In this document: positions 25,001 through 37,471 of the stretch, in pieces
How the letters are laid out: every line of letters begins with the position of its first letter
Numbering within the stretch: position 1 is the first letter of the stretch
Assembly: GCA_963573385.1 (NCBI GenBank)
Contig: CAUYLG010034896.1
Location: 25,605-89,604 of the forward strand
Reading direction: 5' to 3'
DNA length: 64,000 nt
Origin: Cacajao melanocephalus
Taxonomy: Eukaryota > Chordata > Mammalia > Primates > Pitheciidae
Notes under the pieces: generated by a model
Databases searched by the model: none
Told to the model about the DNA's origin: nothing
What the model saw: only the letters and a program-made list of their open reading frames with translations
Made by a program: the position numbers and the translations under genes

Positions 25001-25964
25001 AATATCAAGGAATAGAAGAATCTATATTTTCTTCAAAGCATAATTGTAGCCCAGGGTATATCAGTTTATAGTATGCCATTGACATACGTGTTTTGGCAGG
25101 TATTTCCCTCATGAAGACTTCACAGGAATCTTTAATTGTGTGCAAATGAACAGTTTTTAGTCAGAAGCACCCTTCTGTGTAGTACATAGGGATTGCTTTG
25201 GAAGAAGAATTAAAATGAATAAGTAAATCATGAGTAAGTAAATCAGCATGAGAACAAAGATTATGCCTACCTTTTTTTCTGTTGTTTTCTCAGTACATTG
25301 GAAAAAAATTTTTTATTGTAGTAGACCATATATATTTGCTGTGCAGAAGAGTGAATTGAGAACTACTGAAATAATTGAATGATATACAGTTGTAATTGCT
25401 TTCAAATATCTTTTAGACTGAAAGCAGTTATTGCTATTGTGGTCACATAGCTTAGAGTTCTTTTTGATTTAATTTTCTATATGCATTATTAATGCTCAGT
25501 GAATTTACTTCGAGACATGTCCAAATTTTCTTTTTTTATATGATCGATATTCAAAATAATTACTCAATACATTCTTCAAAGTGAATCAAAATATTCAGTC
25601 TATTGTGTAGCACATCTTAATTTTATTTGGATGTTGTTTGATTCTAAAATAATGTTCTAAATAATTTTTTTAGCTTTTCAGAACAAATAAATTTATCTTT
25701 TTCACTTTGCCTTGAAAATTATTTTAATATGTATGAACAGCTTTATGAAATTAATTTATTCAGTTTGGGTTTCAAGGAAGGCACTATATTAAAAGAAAAA
25801 CCAATTTGTTAAATAATTTCAAAATCTGAAATTAAATTTAAAAAATTGCATATCTCCTTAATGGCTATTGGGGAATGTATACATGTGAGACTATACATGG
25901 TTATATTTATAGGAAGCTTAGGGAGATATCAGTTATAACAGAAATCTGTATTTAGAGAATTACT
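25001..25964. other. AT-rich unrecognised sequence
   Basis: Nearly 1 kb with no recognised repeat family and no open frame of note. Confidence 0.45.
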
Positions 25965-26254
<290 letters not shown>

Positions 26255-26469
26255 TGACTTTCTTTTATAGGATGATTATCGAGTATGTTGCCCTCATTTT
26301 AATGATGACAAAACAGGTAAGGGTTAGTAGAGTAAAAGTTTAGTATGATTGGTTGAAATCAGTTAGTTATAGTATTTTATCATACTTAAGCCATTATGCC
26401 TCATTTGTGAACTCTGAGAGTCATCATTTCTTGGAAGGACCAAGCAATGCTGGAAGATACCTTCAGGGA

Positions 26470-26701
26470 AGGGTTTTTCAGTCTCACCACCATTCACATA
26501 TTTGGCCAAATAATTCTTTGTTGTGAGGGAGAGGCTTTCCTGTTTGTATCAGGACATTAGCAGCATCTCTGGTCTGTACACACTAGATGCCAGTAGTAAC
26601 TCCCCAAACACCTAAGTCGTGACATCAAAAATGACATCAAAAATGTCTCCTGATATTGGCAGAGATCCCCTGGAAGACAAAGTCACTGGTTGAGTACGCT
26701 G
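26470..26701 (+). mobile_element. MER20-type hAT-Charlie DNA transposon, sense
   Basis: 'ggccaaataattctttgttg', 'acattagcagcatctctggt', 'acactagatgccagtagtaa' and 'caaaaatgtctcctgata' match MER20 in order, ending 'ggttgagtacgctg'. A 13-bp direct duplication (gacatcaaaaatg) sits at about 26621-26647. Confidence 0.88.
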
Positions 26702-26789
26702 TTGAAAATGATGAAATATGGAAATGAGGCCATATCTCCATCATTGCACTGCAACTTCTAATTTCAAAATCACCAGTGAGCTGCTGGCT

Positions 26790-28048
26790 ATAGAGGTCAT
26801 TTTTTTAGATCTCAATTTACTGCTTTGTCTGCAGCATTTCTCAGCATTTCTTTCTACATTGAAATACCTTCTTCCTTTGGCTTCTGAAAAATCACTCTTG
26901 ATTTTTCTCAGACCTCACTGGCATCTTCATCTCAGCTGTTTTTTGTTTGTTTGTTTGCTTTTCAGTTCCTTTTCATTTTTTTGGCCTTTAAATTACGGTG
27001 ACACACAACCTCACTCATGACAACTCTTTTTTCATAAATTTCCTTGGTGACCCTGTTCAGTACCATGGCTTAAAAAAATTATATGCTTCCCACGCTTATA
27101 TCTTCAAATATCACCACTAATATATCTAACAGCTTAATGATACTTCCATCTGATTATGTAATAGGTTTCTTCAGGTTCATATGTCCACAGCAGAAATACT
27201 GGTCTTCCCGCCTGCCCAGCTACTTCTCCCACAGTCTCCCATCTCAGTAAATGGCAATCCTGTTCTTTCACCTTATTCAACAAAACAAACAAAACAAAAA
27301 ATAATCTTCTGTCTTTAATGGTACATATTCATTTTATCAGTAAATCATGTTGACTGTATTTCAAGTAAATTCAGAATCAGTTTCTCCCCATCTCCAGCAT
27401 GACCACCCTGGATATATTATCATGTATCACTGGGATTAATTTCATATCTCACAATGTACTGTGATGCAGTTTTTTTCTGAACACCTTTTGAGTTGTCCTT
27501 CTGAAACTAAAATGAGTTTGTATCATTGCTATTAATTTTGAGATGCCTATGGCAATGCTATGTTGTCAATTCCCCCAGCGGTTATCTGTATTAATGATGG
27601 AGATGATCTTAATGATAGGCTCTTTGGTCAACAACTCCTCTCTACTCCCTGCTTAACTCTGACCTCTTTTCCACTCTCTTCTCCAGCTTCCTGCTCTCAA
27701 ACATGTGGTAGGTTGCTTCCACATCAGGATTAATTGCACTTTCTTTTCCTTTTACCTAAGTTTTTTTTTTTCCCTATATATCTGCATGGTTCTGTCTTTC
27801 ACATTTCTTTTAGTGAGACCTGTCCTGTCTAAAATCACAACCTTTCACTTTTCTCTGCTTTATCTTTCCTCTTTTCTCCCTTCTCCATATCATTTATTAC
27901 CTATCACTGTCTGACGCTCTTCACTAATATTCTTTTTCCTCTACTTTTATATCTTATAGAGTCCTTGTTAAACCCCAAATCTAGGGCTATGCCTGGCCAA
28001 TAGTAGATGTTTACTAAAAACTTTCAAACTGAGCAAATGAATGTATGA
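26790..28048 (+). mobile_element. Long L2 LINE remnant with decayed ORF2, sense
   Basis: About 1.25 kb. Successive segments follow L2 ORF2 and the 3' UTR: 'tctgcagcatttctcagc' (reverse transcriptase region), 'ttggtgaccctgttca', 'catatgtccacagcagaaat', 'tcagtaaatggcaatcct', 'atcagtaaatcatgttgact', then 'cctgtctaaaatcacaacc', 'tcactgtctgacgctctt' and 'tgcctggccaatagtagatg', ending at the L2 3' terminus. No frame remains open across it. Edges are approximate and some inner stretches are inserted or replaced. Confidence 0.82.
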
Positions 28049-30099
28049 CATGTAAACAGCATTGAGCAGCATTTTTTTCAGTAGACATTAAGCACTTGAA
28101 ATTATTTTAAGAAGTTAATGCATAATTTTACACAGCATATTTTCTTATGTTTGGGCAATTAATAAGGGATATTTTTAGTGTAGTTGAGAAGTTCTTTCTA
28201 CTGAAGTGCAAAGATAATTGTTAGGGTGGTTTTAGCAGCTTATTCGTAGAAAAAAGTAGAGAGTAGACTCTTTATGATAGTTCCACAGGCTTTTAAGTTG
28301 AGATTGTTATAGATGTCACTGGGAGAAGAGGAAAAGAGTAAAACAGGAAATGGGAAGGCTAGAAGTAGGACAAAGATGTGAAGCAAGTAGGAGCGAATAA
28401 TGTTCTGAAGAGCATGTGCTTGTCTGACTCCGTTGTATTCCAGTGACTTCTTCCATGCCTGGAACATAATGTGTGCTGTGTAGCTTTAGTTAGGTGAATG
28501 AATTGTGGATAAGCATCTTCAGTGACTTTGTTACTATCCACTCTGTTATCTATCTGGCTGGCCCTATGTTAACTTTCATGCCAATTTCCAATCCTTGCTC
28601 AGGTCTATTATTTTATTGGTTACATACCTCATTCATTGAAAGAATTTTACATATAAGCTAAATGTTTATTTAAAATATTTGGCCTGTTTCACATTGAAGT
28701 TTTGCCATTTGGGGCAGTGGGGTGGTGAGTAGTGCCTGACTGTATTGTATTGATTTAACATTTGGAAAATAAATTGAAGTTTATTTTAGTTTTTGATTTT
28801 TAAGCCATATTTTTTGTATAAGATGCTATCTATTATAAAACAGTCCAATTTCAGGGATGATAAAATGTAAAAAAATGGCAGCTGGCAATTTTAAGACACA
28901 GTTGCTTATCCTCAGCTCAGCAAAGTGAAAGGTAAGTATCTTTGAGTCAATAAAATACAGTAGCTGGCTTCTCTACTGCCTGTATTATGTTATTGAGGAC
29001 AGGAAGGGACTAAAAATAATGATCACTTACTGTTTGCTAGGTATTTGTTAAGAACTTAACTTTTCTATTATTTGATTTTTTAATAAAAAGTATTATCATA
29101 CATGGAGATAGATGACAAATGAGAAATTCATGAAGTGAAATCCAAATCCAAGTTTCTCTGAATCCATAACCCACAATCTTTCCACTTTACAAGTTACGTG
29201 AAGGTAGCTGAAGGACAGAAGTATCTTTGGCACCTGTTTCAGTTTGCCAATGATTCTGTGGGAGTGTGAAAGAGTTGTGTGCTCTATTGGACCGAGCTGA
29301 TGTATTTGTTTACTTTTATGCATCGATTGTTAAGTTATCTGAGTAGCATATGCACACAGTTTTAAAGACCTGAATAGTGTTCAGAGGATATAATAAAAAT
29401 GAGACTCTCTATTTCCTCGCCTTTGATGCAACCATGATCTGTTTGGCTTTTACACATCTCTGTATTTCTAACTACATGGGAAAGCTGCTAACTATTAATT
29501 CATCAGCTTGTGGCATCATAGTGTGTATTGACTCTCTGTTATCATAATGAACTGGTGGTTTTGCTGTGTCCACACCTTTGTTGCCTTGCTCTGTCCTTCA
29601 ATTTATGTAGTTATAATTTTTACTAAATCAAATATATAAAAAAGAATTTATATTAGCATACCTTTGTTCCTGTTGTTCATTTCTTAGCATTATTGTGTGA
29701 TCTGATCATTTTTCCATTCTTAACCTATTTCCCAAAATTAATAATTTGGCAATTAGTTTTCATTTGCTTAATCTCCTTTGCATCTATTGCTACTCTTCCT
29801 CAAACTTTCAAATAAAACTTAAGTGCAGTTTTCAATGAGGTCAACATAAGGTGTAATTTCTTAATTCACATTATTTTCTTCCATTGTTTTGTTTAAAGCT
29901 TTCCTCCTAAAAATAACTATACTCTTTCGATTTGTGTGGCTGTTATGTGACTGTCATTCTAAGACATTCTTTTTCAGTATAATTTCTTATTGGATTTTTT
30001 TTCTCGTGACTGCCTCTTTTTTTGATTTACTGCTTTGATAGGAAAGGATAGCTTCCAGTAGTTTTGTCAGCATGAAAGCATGGTGATGGCGTGCCTGCT
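28049..30099. other. AT-rich unrecognised sequence
   Basis: Two kilobases with no firm repeat family. Around 29020-29190 there is a weak reversed MIR-like order ('tcacttactgtttgctaggt', 'gacaaatgagaaattcat'). No coding frame of note. Confidence 0.4.
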
Positions 30100-30805
30100 C
30101 ACTGAGTCTTACTGCACCAACCTTTTGTGTCTTAGTATGGTTGCCAGCCTGGGATCTCACCTCACCACCACTGTGGAAACATCCTTGACTGTTGTCTTGC
30201 CTAGATCTTCAGTTTCCTCTATTTTGTGGCTGCCATTTACTTGTTTATATTGCTTGGGTACCTCTTCCAGCAGCCCCCTGAAGAAACACAAACGTTTTGA
30301 GACTTTTCATGTCTAAAATTGCTTTATTCTCACATACTTAATTGATGTGTCAATAAGTATATTGCAGTTTTGGGCAGGGTAAAAACATTCTAAATTGGAA
30401 ATAATTTTTCTTTAGAAACCATGGATCCATTGACATCTTCCTTCCAGTGTTGCTATTGAGAAAGCCAAAGCCATTAGATGTCTTTCCTTTGCAAATAAGC
30501 TTATTTGCTTTCTGAAAGACAGATGTTTTCTTTGTTCTAATTACAGTATGTTGCCTTATTATAGTTTTTAATCTGTTGTGCTGGGTTCTAGGTAACCCTT
30601 TGAAATTTGGGAACTGATACACTTCAGTTATAATTATTTAGTTTATAATTTGTTGCCTTCTGTTATCTCAGTGGAATGTATCCTGTACTTTTATTCAGAA
30701 GTTGGACTTCTGGATTTGCCCTCTAATTTCCCTATCTTTTCTTTCCTATTTTCCATCTCGACCTTTTTGCTCTATTTTCTGGAGGTGTAATGACATTTAT
30801 CTGCC
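30100..30805 (-). mobile_element. Old L1 (L1M-type) 3' UTR, antisense
   Basis: 'attgctttattctcacatac', 'ttccttccagtgttgctatt', 'gttgtgctgggttctaggta' and 'ccctatcttttctttcctat' with 'ttttccatctcgacctt' follow the reversed 3' region of medieval L1s. Decayed; the left border is uncertain (could begin nearer 30290). Confidence 0.62.
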
Positions 30806-31562
30806 ACTTTCATTATGCACCAAACACAGATGGACAAGAGCACACACAGCAGACCTATTGGATCAGCTGCCATTGGGAAAGACGACACGTCAGAATAAAA
30901 ACAAGTTTGGAGATTCCCATTTATGACTGCATCCTCAGGCTGAATTGGATACCAGATTTGGGAGAGGGACCCTGATTTTAGAGCTATGGGGCTTTTAAGT
31001 GTAATGATTGGAAAAGCACTAGGTCCTCCCCTATTGTGATCAGAGATTAGAACAAACTAGAAATGTGGTGTCTTGAAGATTTGCTCCATTTATAGCCTGT
31101 CAACTCAACCCCAGTGGTGAAAGATGAGCACTAGGACATCTGGAAAAATTGGGAGGCTGAGGTCCAAGACTTTTATTTATGACTGTACAACATCTCATAC
31201 GAGCTTCCAGATTTGCTACACTGGGATTTTGGTATGGGAAAATATAAAATATCCACCCTTCTCCTGGTGTAATTGGGCTGAGGTTGAAATCTGATAGCTG
31301 AAAGGACTTCTCACCTTAAGCAACCAGCTAAAGCTACTTTCCGTAGAGCTTCTGAGGAAAGCGAACTCCTCTGAAGTCAGCCTGAAAGGATTGCAGGGAC
31401 CAAGAGAATTTTTCCTCCACCTCTGAAGGTTAGAATCTGCTGAAATGAACTGACAGTAAACAGATTAACAGGAAAAAAAACATATATAAGTTTATTAATG
31501 TGCACATGAACATGGGAATCCCTCTATATGAAACTTAAAGAAGGGCCAGGTGGTTGGTGCTT
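30806..31562. other. Unrecognised sequence, perhaps LTR remnant at its right
   Basis: No secure family. From about 31440 the text ('cagattaacaggaaaaaa', 'aagtttattaatgtgcac') looks like the edge of an old LTR, which would continue after the L1 insertion at 31563-31825. I cannot assign it. Confidence 0.35.
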
Positions 31563-31825
31563 AAATGGCACCCTCTTTTTTTTTCTCTCTCTCTTTGGTG
31601 AATTACTATTATTATTATTTTTATTGTACTTTAGGTTCTGGGGTACATGTGCAGATCATGCAGGATTGTTGCATAGGTACACACATGGCAATGTGTTTTG
31701 CTGCCTCCATCCCCCTGTCACCTACATCTGGCATTTCTCCCCATGTTATCCCTTCTTGACCTCCCCACCCCCCTGCTGTCCCTCCCTTGGTTCCCCCTGC
31801 AACAAACCCCAGTGAAATGGCATCC
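31563..31825 (-). mobile_element. L1 LINE 3' end, antisense, with possible tiny 3' transduction
   Basis: TSDs aaatggcaccc and aaatggcatcc (31563-31573, 31815-31825; one change) bound the insert. In plus order it has a T run (31576-31584), about 22 bp of non-tail sequence ending 'tttggtgaattac' (31585-31606), a second T/A-rich tract, then the reversed L1 3' end and 3' UTR (31624-31814). Read on the element strand this is L1, first A-rich tail, short extra sequence, second A tail. Confidence 0.9.
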
Positions 31826-34549
31826 TTTTTAAAGCAGAGAGAAAGATAGGGGATGGAGGCAATTGTGAGGGTAGTAAACAATTTTCAGGGAAAATCAGTA
31901 AGCCCAAAAAATAGACCATGGCCTGAGACAAAGCTTTTCTGAACTCTCAGGGTGGTGGCAGGAAATGAGGGGTGGAACTTCGCTGTGAACAGACGTTTTC
32001 TTATTTTGTTGATAAAGTCTCCTAGATAATCTCTTGAAACTGTCATCAGGAGAATAGATACAAAATCCGTCTGGTTGTGGTGACAACTTTTAGTCTTTTC
32101 TCCAGGACTTAATTTTTCCTGGTTGGTAGATGAGATTCCCAGGGAAGGGGTCTTAAGACAATTGCAATTCTTTGGAAGCAACTTTCTTCAGGCGGATAAG
32201 TTCTCTGTCACCTAATATAACTATGTAGTATTGGGAAAAATGATCTATTTGAATGAGTAGTGGTGTTATTTGCTATGGATTATTTTAAGTGCAGTGAAGC
32301 TATGCACATCATAAGACTGATTAGGTATAAACTATATCTATTAAGATAAATATGTATAACATTTTCCAGTAAAGTTAATCTTCCAGAATATTTACAACTG
32401 TCACTGACAATATGTTCTAGAAGATTTATTGTCTTAAATGGAGTTGTTGGAGCATATACACTCATTCACTATTATCCAGTGTGCTTTGTGCTACAAGCAA
32501 CTGAAAGCCAAATTCAAATATAAAAGTAAATGAATCCATCATCTCACGGAAGGAAATCAAAGTTAAGATGGCTGCATCTGGTACATTCAGCTACTTAATT
32601 ATGTGACTGAGCACCCAGATTCTTTCAGCATTCACAATCTGCCATCCCGTGTTACAATTTCTGCTGCATACTTGATTACATCGTAATGGCAAACTTATTC
32701 AGGTATCATATTCAGATACAGTAATGTCCAGGAGAGTAAGGGGGCTGCCTACTTCTTGATGAGAGCATAAAACTTTCCTCATAAGACTGTGGTGCAGAAT
32801 TGGGTTACATGGGGACAACTGAGTCACACAGCCTTTCGTAAATAAAAATTGGCTAGGGTAATGTAATTGCCACAGCTCAGTTAAAGTAATAATCTGAGAG
32901 ATGAAGGATATAAGCTATAATGGAAATGTTACTTAAATTGATTTTTATGTTGAATTGAAATGGCTTTGTAAAATGAAATTCAGGGAAATTAGTGAAATTT
33001 TGGCAAATAAAATTATTATGAAAATATGAGCCATTGCTGATTGTGTTAAGAAAACCTCAGTCATCTTATTTGGAAAATTCTCGTAGCCACGTCCTCCAAT
33101 TTTACATTTAAAGAGAAATAAAAGCACTTTTATATATTAAAAATATATTAAGAAATTGATTGTTAATTATTACCCAACACGTCAGCTCTGTTAGTCCATG
33201 TTTCTATTTAATACTAGCATAACCTTCAGATTGACAATAATTTTAAATCGTTTTTCTATAATTATTTTCCATGTTTTCTACCAGAATTATTATTTCTCAC
33301 AGCAATTTGGGCCATATTTATAAACACATTTAATATGTATAGTTTTGTATACTTGGTTTTTCAGTGTAGTTCATTAATTTATATGTATCGGTTGAGTGAA
33401 TAGCATTCAGTGACGGACACATATCTTATTTTCTAAGTGTCTTCTGAAAAGTTGCTGGATGCAATTGTATACTCACAGTTACATGCTCAGCTTCTTATCT
33501 GCTTTCTTACATGACTTTAAGTGGATCATGGACTATATGAATCTATTATATGGACTTAGAGATGAAGCATGGATGTAGGATGGAAGGGCTTCTGCCAGAG
33601 ACCCTTCATATTACAGAGAAAAGGCACCTAGTAAGAAGGTCTTGTCAAATTGATCCTATTAAGTGACATTTTTCACTGCCCTTATCTTCCAACAAATTTT
33701 CTGACACTGCAGGGTTTAACTTTTTATTGTTGTTAAAATTCTAATGAATTAATTCAATTGTAAATCATATTAATTGAAGATCATGGAACTGCATTAATTT
33801 ATTCTAGTCCTATGAATTTTTTCCTCTTCAAATGATTCCTGGAAATGTTTAGAAGATAAGAATATCTCACATAAAAGCTTCCCTCTAGTATATTTCCTTT
33901 TATCTACTTTTGCATTTGTTCCTTTCTTTTTAGAAAATATAATGACATTTTTAAGGGTATTTTTCCCAAAGCAAATTGACATTTTTTAAAGACCACTCTT
34001 TCTTATCAGTGAAGATGCAGCAAGCAGCAGGCTCTCACTTCTCCATTCTCCCAATCTTATGTGTTCTTGATATGAACTTATTTATGTTTTTCATTACAGC
34101 ACCCAAATATAGGTTTTGTCTTTAGACTCTTAAAGTAGATGGGAAATGAATAGAGTAACCAGATCTTCCTTCTTCCAAGGCTGGAAAAAGAGAGAAACAA
34201 AATCCTGGATCTAATTATTGTTTTTCACTCACTCTAAAAGTCTCTGTGTCTCTCTCAATATAAATCTTCAATAAATAATACTATATATATGTATATAAAC
34301 AATCATGAAAAAGTAAGAATAATCTTGTTCAGTGATAGAAATTCAGTAAATAGGACTAAACATTGAAGGGAGAATATAGTAGAGATACTAGAGATGGTCG
34401 GAAGTTAACACCTAATGTTTTCATGATACCCTGTTCCAGAACCTTCTTCCTTTATCATGTCTGCTCCTGTTGTGTCTGTAGATACCATGAAAAATAGAGA
34501 AATGACCCGAAAGGTGCTTGCATTCTAGTTATCTAACATCACTGAATAA
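31826..34549. other. AT-rich unrecognised sequence
   Basis: 2.7 kb. The first 400 bp may be the second half of an unassigned LTR split by the L1. Around 32470-32830 the 'caagcaactgaaagccaaa' start with 'aagatggctgcatctgg' resembles the same unnamed old repeat suspected at 1814-2240. The rest gives me nothing. Confidence 0.4.
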
Positions 34550-34850
34550 AACTGACTTTTTAATAAAATGGTGCTGGGATAATTGGTCATTTAGGAAAAT
34601 ATAAATTTAAAATACTATTAGAGTCAAAACCAACAGTAAAGTAAAGATTATTTAAAATGTTAAATATTAAAATGTGATATCAAAAATATCTTAGAAAAAT
34701 ATGAGTATTTGATTTTTACATCTTCCAATATAGAAGGACCACCTTAGCTTAAAACCAATAGCAGAGTCACATTAGAATAGTTGAATACATTTGAATACAT
34801 ACTCATGTATTAGATTTATTTGCATAAACACTTAGGCATATTTTAAAATG
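34550..34850 (+). mobile_element. Old L1 ORF2 fragment, sense
   Basis: 'aataaaatggtgctgggat' with 'aattggtcatttaggaaa', later 'atcttagaaaaatatgagta' and a 'ccttagctt' patch, in the order found in L1 ORF2 a kilobase or so before its stop. Strongly decayed, with no surviving frame. Confidence 0.6.
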
Positions 34851-35697
34851 CAATAGTATACTTAAGCCCAAGTATTTTAGTAACTATTTCTGTGATATTG
34901 GTATTTTTAAAGGTTTTATCCCCTTCCCTTTTTCTATATTTTGCCTATTACCTATAATGGCCAGGATTTAGTTGTAGAGTCAGAAAACAAATAAAAAGTG
35001 GTAGCCCTTTATGAAAGAATCAATGATATCTAGTAATGAGGTCAGGCTGAAGTGTTGTAAAGTTGATAGCTGAGATAAATTAAAATTTTATTTTAGATTT
35101 TAAACAGCATATATGCAAAAATCAGATTTCATCCAAAGAATTAATCAATAAAAGTAATAGGATTTTCAATTTTTAAATAAAAATAATGGATTTTAAAATT
35201 TATTCTATCCTTCTTTATATTGAATTTTTTAAAAGATGCCAAACTAAGTTTGAAACATAACCAAACCTATTTTATATGACATTTACTTAACTCAAGTTCT
35301 ATTATTTCTCTATTTTCCACTGGATCCCATGGATGACAAACACTCAGGAAAAAATGACTGTAAGTATTTATAACTTTTGTTTTCACTGAGCATTTTTATT
35401 AGCAATTTATCTACTAATTTATTTATTGCCTCAAGATATTTAAGAGGAAATGCAGTTTTTCTCTCTGCTCAGTCCAGATTTGCTATAGAGAAGCACTCAC
35501 ATAAGGAAGAGAAAGGGAAATGAGAGACTACATTTATGGGTAATACAGTACTTTACTAAAAATTATTTATATTTAGTATTTGGCAAAGTGGTCTACCTAT
35601 TACCCCAGAATTATAATGCTGGATTTTTCTATAATCAAATATATTAATGTTATGGGTGAGAGAATTGAGATGCTACAGGATTAAATGACCTGATGAA
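34851..35697. other. AT-rich unrecognised sequence
   Basis: No repeat family or gene recognised. Confidence 0.45.
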
Positions 35698-35830
35698 GGG
35701 CATTCATTCATCAAACAACTATTGACCACTCATTGAGCCAGCTTCTCAGCACTGGAAATCTAACATTAATATATTACATGGAAATTTCTGCTGTCCTGGA
35801 GCTCATGTTCTGATGGAAACCCTCACATTT
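35698..35830 (-). mobile_element. L2 LINE 3' end, antisense
   Basis: 'gcattcattcatcaaacaac', 'cattgagccagcttctcagc' and 'tgctgtcctggagctcatgt' with 'tctgatgg' are the reversed L2 3' terminus and UTR. Confidence 0.75.
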
Positions 35831-36311
35831 TCCTAAATGCTCTTCTGTACACGTTCCATTACTTAACACTCCCTCAGCAATGGAAAATTTTGTTAATATT
35901 AGTAAATCCTCACGTCTGGCATTCTTTAAAAAATTATAGAATGAAATAGTTCTCAGCTTTTTTGTTGTCTAGATCCTCTCTACCATTCTAAATGGGCCAG
36001 AAATACCAGAGATTCATAAAAATAAACTGCTACAGTAATCAGCAAAATCATTTGACAATATTTGGACTGATAGATATTTATTACTGCAGACAGAGAGTAC
36101 TGCTGGTTAAAATGAATGTTTCCAAACTTGTTTGAAATATATAAAATCTTTGATATAACAATAAGTTTCACTTTCACTGTTGACCACCCTACTTGAGTGC
36201 TTTTATTGTTACATTAATTTGTCCTTTTTATAGAAGTATATGTTATTGTTGTACCCAGCCCAAAAAAGGTATTAAGAGAAAATTTCAAAGCGTTCATAAT
36301 CTCACAACTAG

Positions 36312-36508
36312 AAAATAAACTTTTTTTTTTTTTTTTGAAACAGAGTCTCACACTGTCACCCAGACTGGAGTTCAGTAGGGTGATCTGGGCTCACTGCCAC
36401 CTCTGCCCCTGGGTTCAAGTGATTCTCCTGCCTCAGCCTCCCAAGTAGCTGGGATTACAGGCATGTACCACCATGCCCAGCTAGTTTTTTCTTTCTTTTC
36501 TTTCTTTT

Positions 36509-36563
<55 letters not shown>

Positions 36564-36824
36564 CTCTCTCTCTCTTTCTTTCTTTCTTCTTTCTTCCTTT
36601 CTTTCTTTCTTTCTTTCTTCCTTCCTTCCTTCCTTTCTTCTTTTCTTTTCTTTTCTTTTCTTTTCTTTCTTTTCTTTTCTTTTCTTTTGTATTTTTAGTA
36701 GAGAAGGGATTTCACTATGTTGACTAGGCTGGTCTGGAACTCCTGATCTCGTGATCCACCTACTTCAGCCTCCCAAAGTGCTAGGATTACAGGCATGAGC
36801 CACCAGGCCCAGCCAAAAATAAAC
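36312..36824 (-). mobile_element. Alu SINE, antisense, split by a pyrimidine microsatellite, with TSD
   Basis: TSDs aaaataaac at 36312-36320 and 36816-36824. The right arm runs 36321-36484 and the left arm 36689-36814. Between them, where the Alu middle A-rich linker belongs, lie about 204 bp of TTTC/TTTTC repeats. The element is otherwise complete and the expansion postdates insertion. Confidence 0.96.
36485..36688. repeat. (TTTC)n/(TTTTC)n tract, about 204 bp
   Basis: Every base on the plus strand is T or C. It contains long TTTC runs, a CT patch, TTCC units and TTTTC units. It grew inside the Alu linker. Open frames through it are Phe/Leu/Ser low-complexity artefacts. Confidence 0.98.
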
Positions 36825-36851
36825 TATTTTTAATCTTTGTGTGATATCTTC

Positions 36852-36912
36852 ACCACACACAGACACACACACATACAAACACACACACATACAAACACAC
36901 ACACTCACACAT
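36852..36912. repeat. Imperfect (CA)n
   Basis: CA units interrupted by 'ga', 'ta' and 'tacaaa' spacers; two copies of 'cacacacatacaaa' can be seen. Confidence 0.93.
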
Positions 36913-36946
36913 GCTCAAATACCCTCTGTCCCTAGATGGCCATAGA

Positions 36947-37123
36947 ACAGCTGTTCTGAACTTTAGCTTACATGAGAATCACATCGAGACCTGACAGATT
37001 CCTGGGTTGCACCACCAGTTTCTGAAGCTCCTGGTTGGGGGTGGGGCTAGAGATTTGCATTTTTTACAAGATTCCAGGAGGTGCTGTTACTGCTTGTCTT
37101 GGAGTTCACACTTTGAAAACGAA
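36947..37123 (+). mobile_element. MER5A-type hAT-Charlie DNA transposon
   Basis: About 177 bp. 'catgagaatcacatcgagac', 'cagattcctgggttgcacca', 'gggggtggggctagagattt' and the end 'gttcacactttgaaaac' fit MER5A order. It is an internally deleted, non-coding element. Confidence 0.82.
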
Positions 37124-37423
37124 TGCCTGAGAGGGGAATAAATGAAAACAGGCATATTTGGACATTAGCTAAAGGGTGGGATTTTCTTTTTATCCCTTCA
37201 CTGTTTGTTGCTTTAGGAGGATTTTTGTATTTACTTTTTAAAAGTGGTCTATTCTTAGTAGGACATAGAAAGGATATGGTTTCCTTTTTTAGCTCATTGA
37301 CAGATCAGATTCGAAGTAGGATGATACCTTTGCAGCATTATGTAACTGGAGAATGCATGTGTTTTCATTTAGTCATTAAAACTTTTGTTTTAGTTTCTGG
37401 TGGATTAAAACAACCTGACAATT

Positions 37424-37471
37424 TTACACACACACACACATGCACACACACACGCGCACACACACACACAC
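37424..37471. repeat. (CA)n with CG interruptions
   Basis: CACA runs interrupted by 'tg' and 'cgcg'. Alternating purine-pyrimidine, so Z-DNA-prone. Confidence 0.95.

Noticed and set aside
26621..26647. 13-bp direct repeat (gacatcaaaaatg) as a regulatory site
   Set aside because: It is a small duplication within MER20 sequence and needs no regulatory explanation.
36463..36723. Phe/Leu/Ser-rich open frame
   Set aside because: Translation of the TTTC microsatellite inside an Alu.
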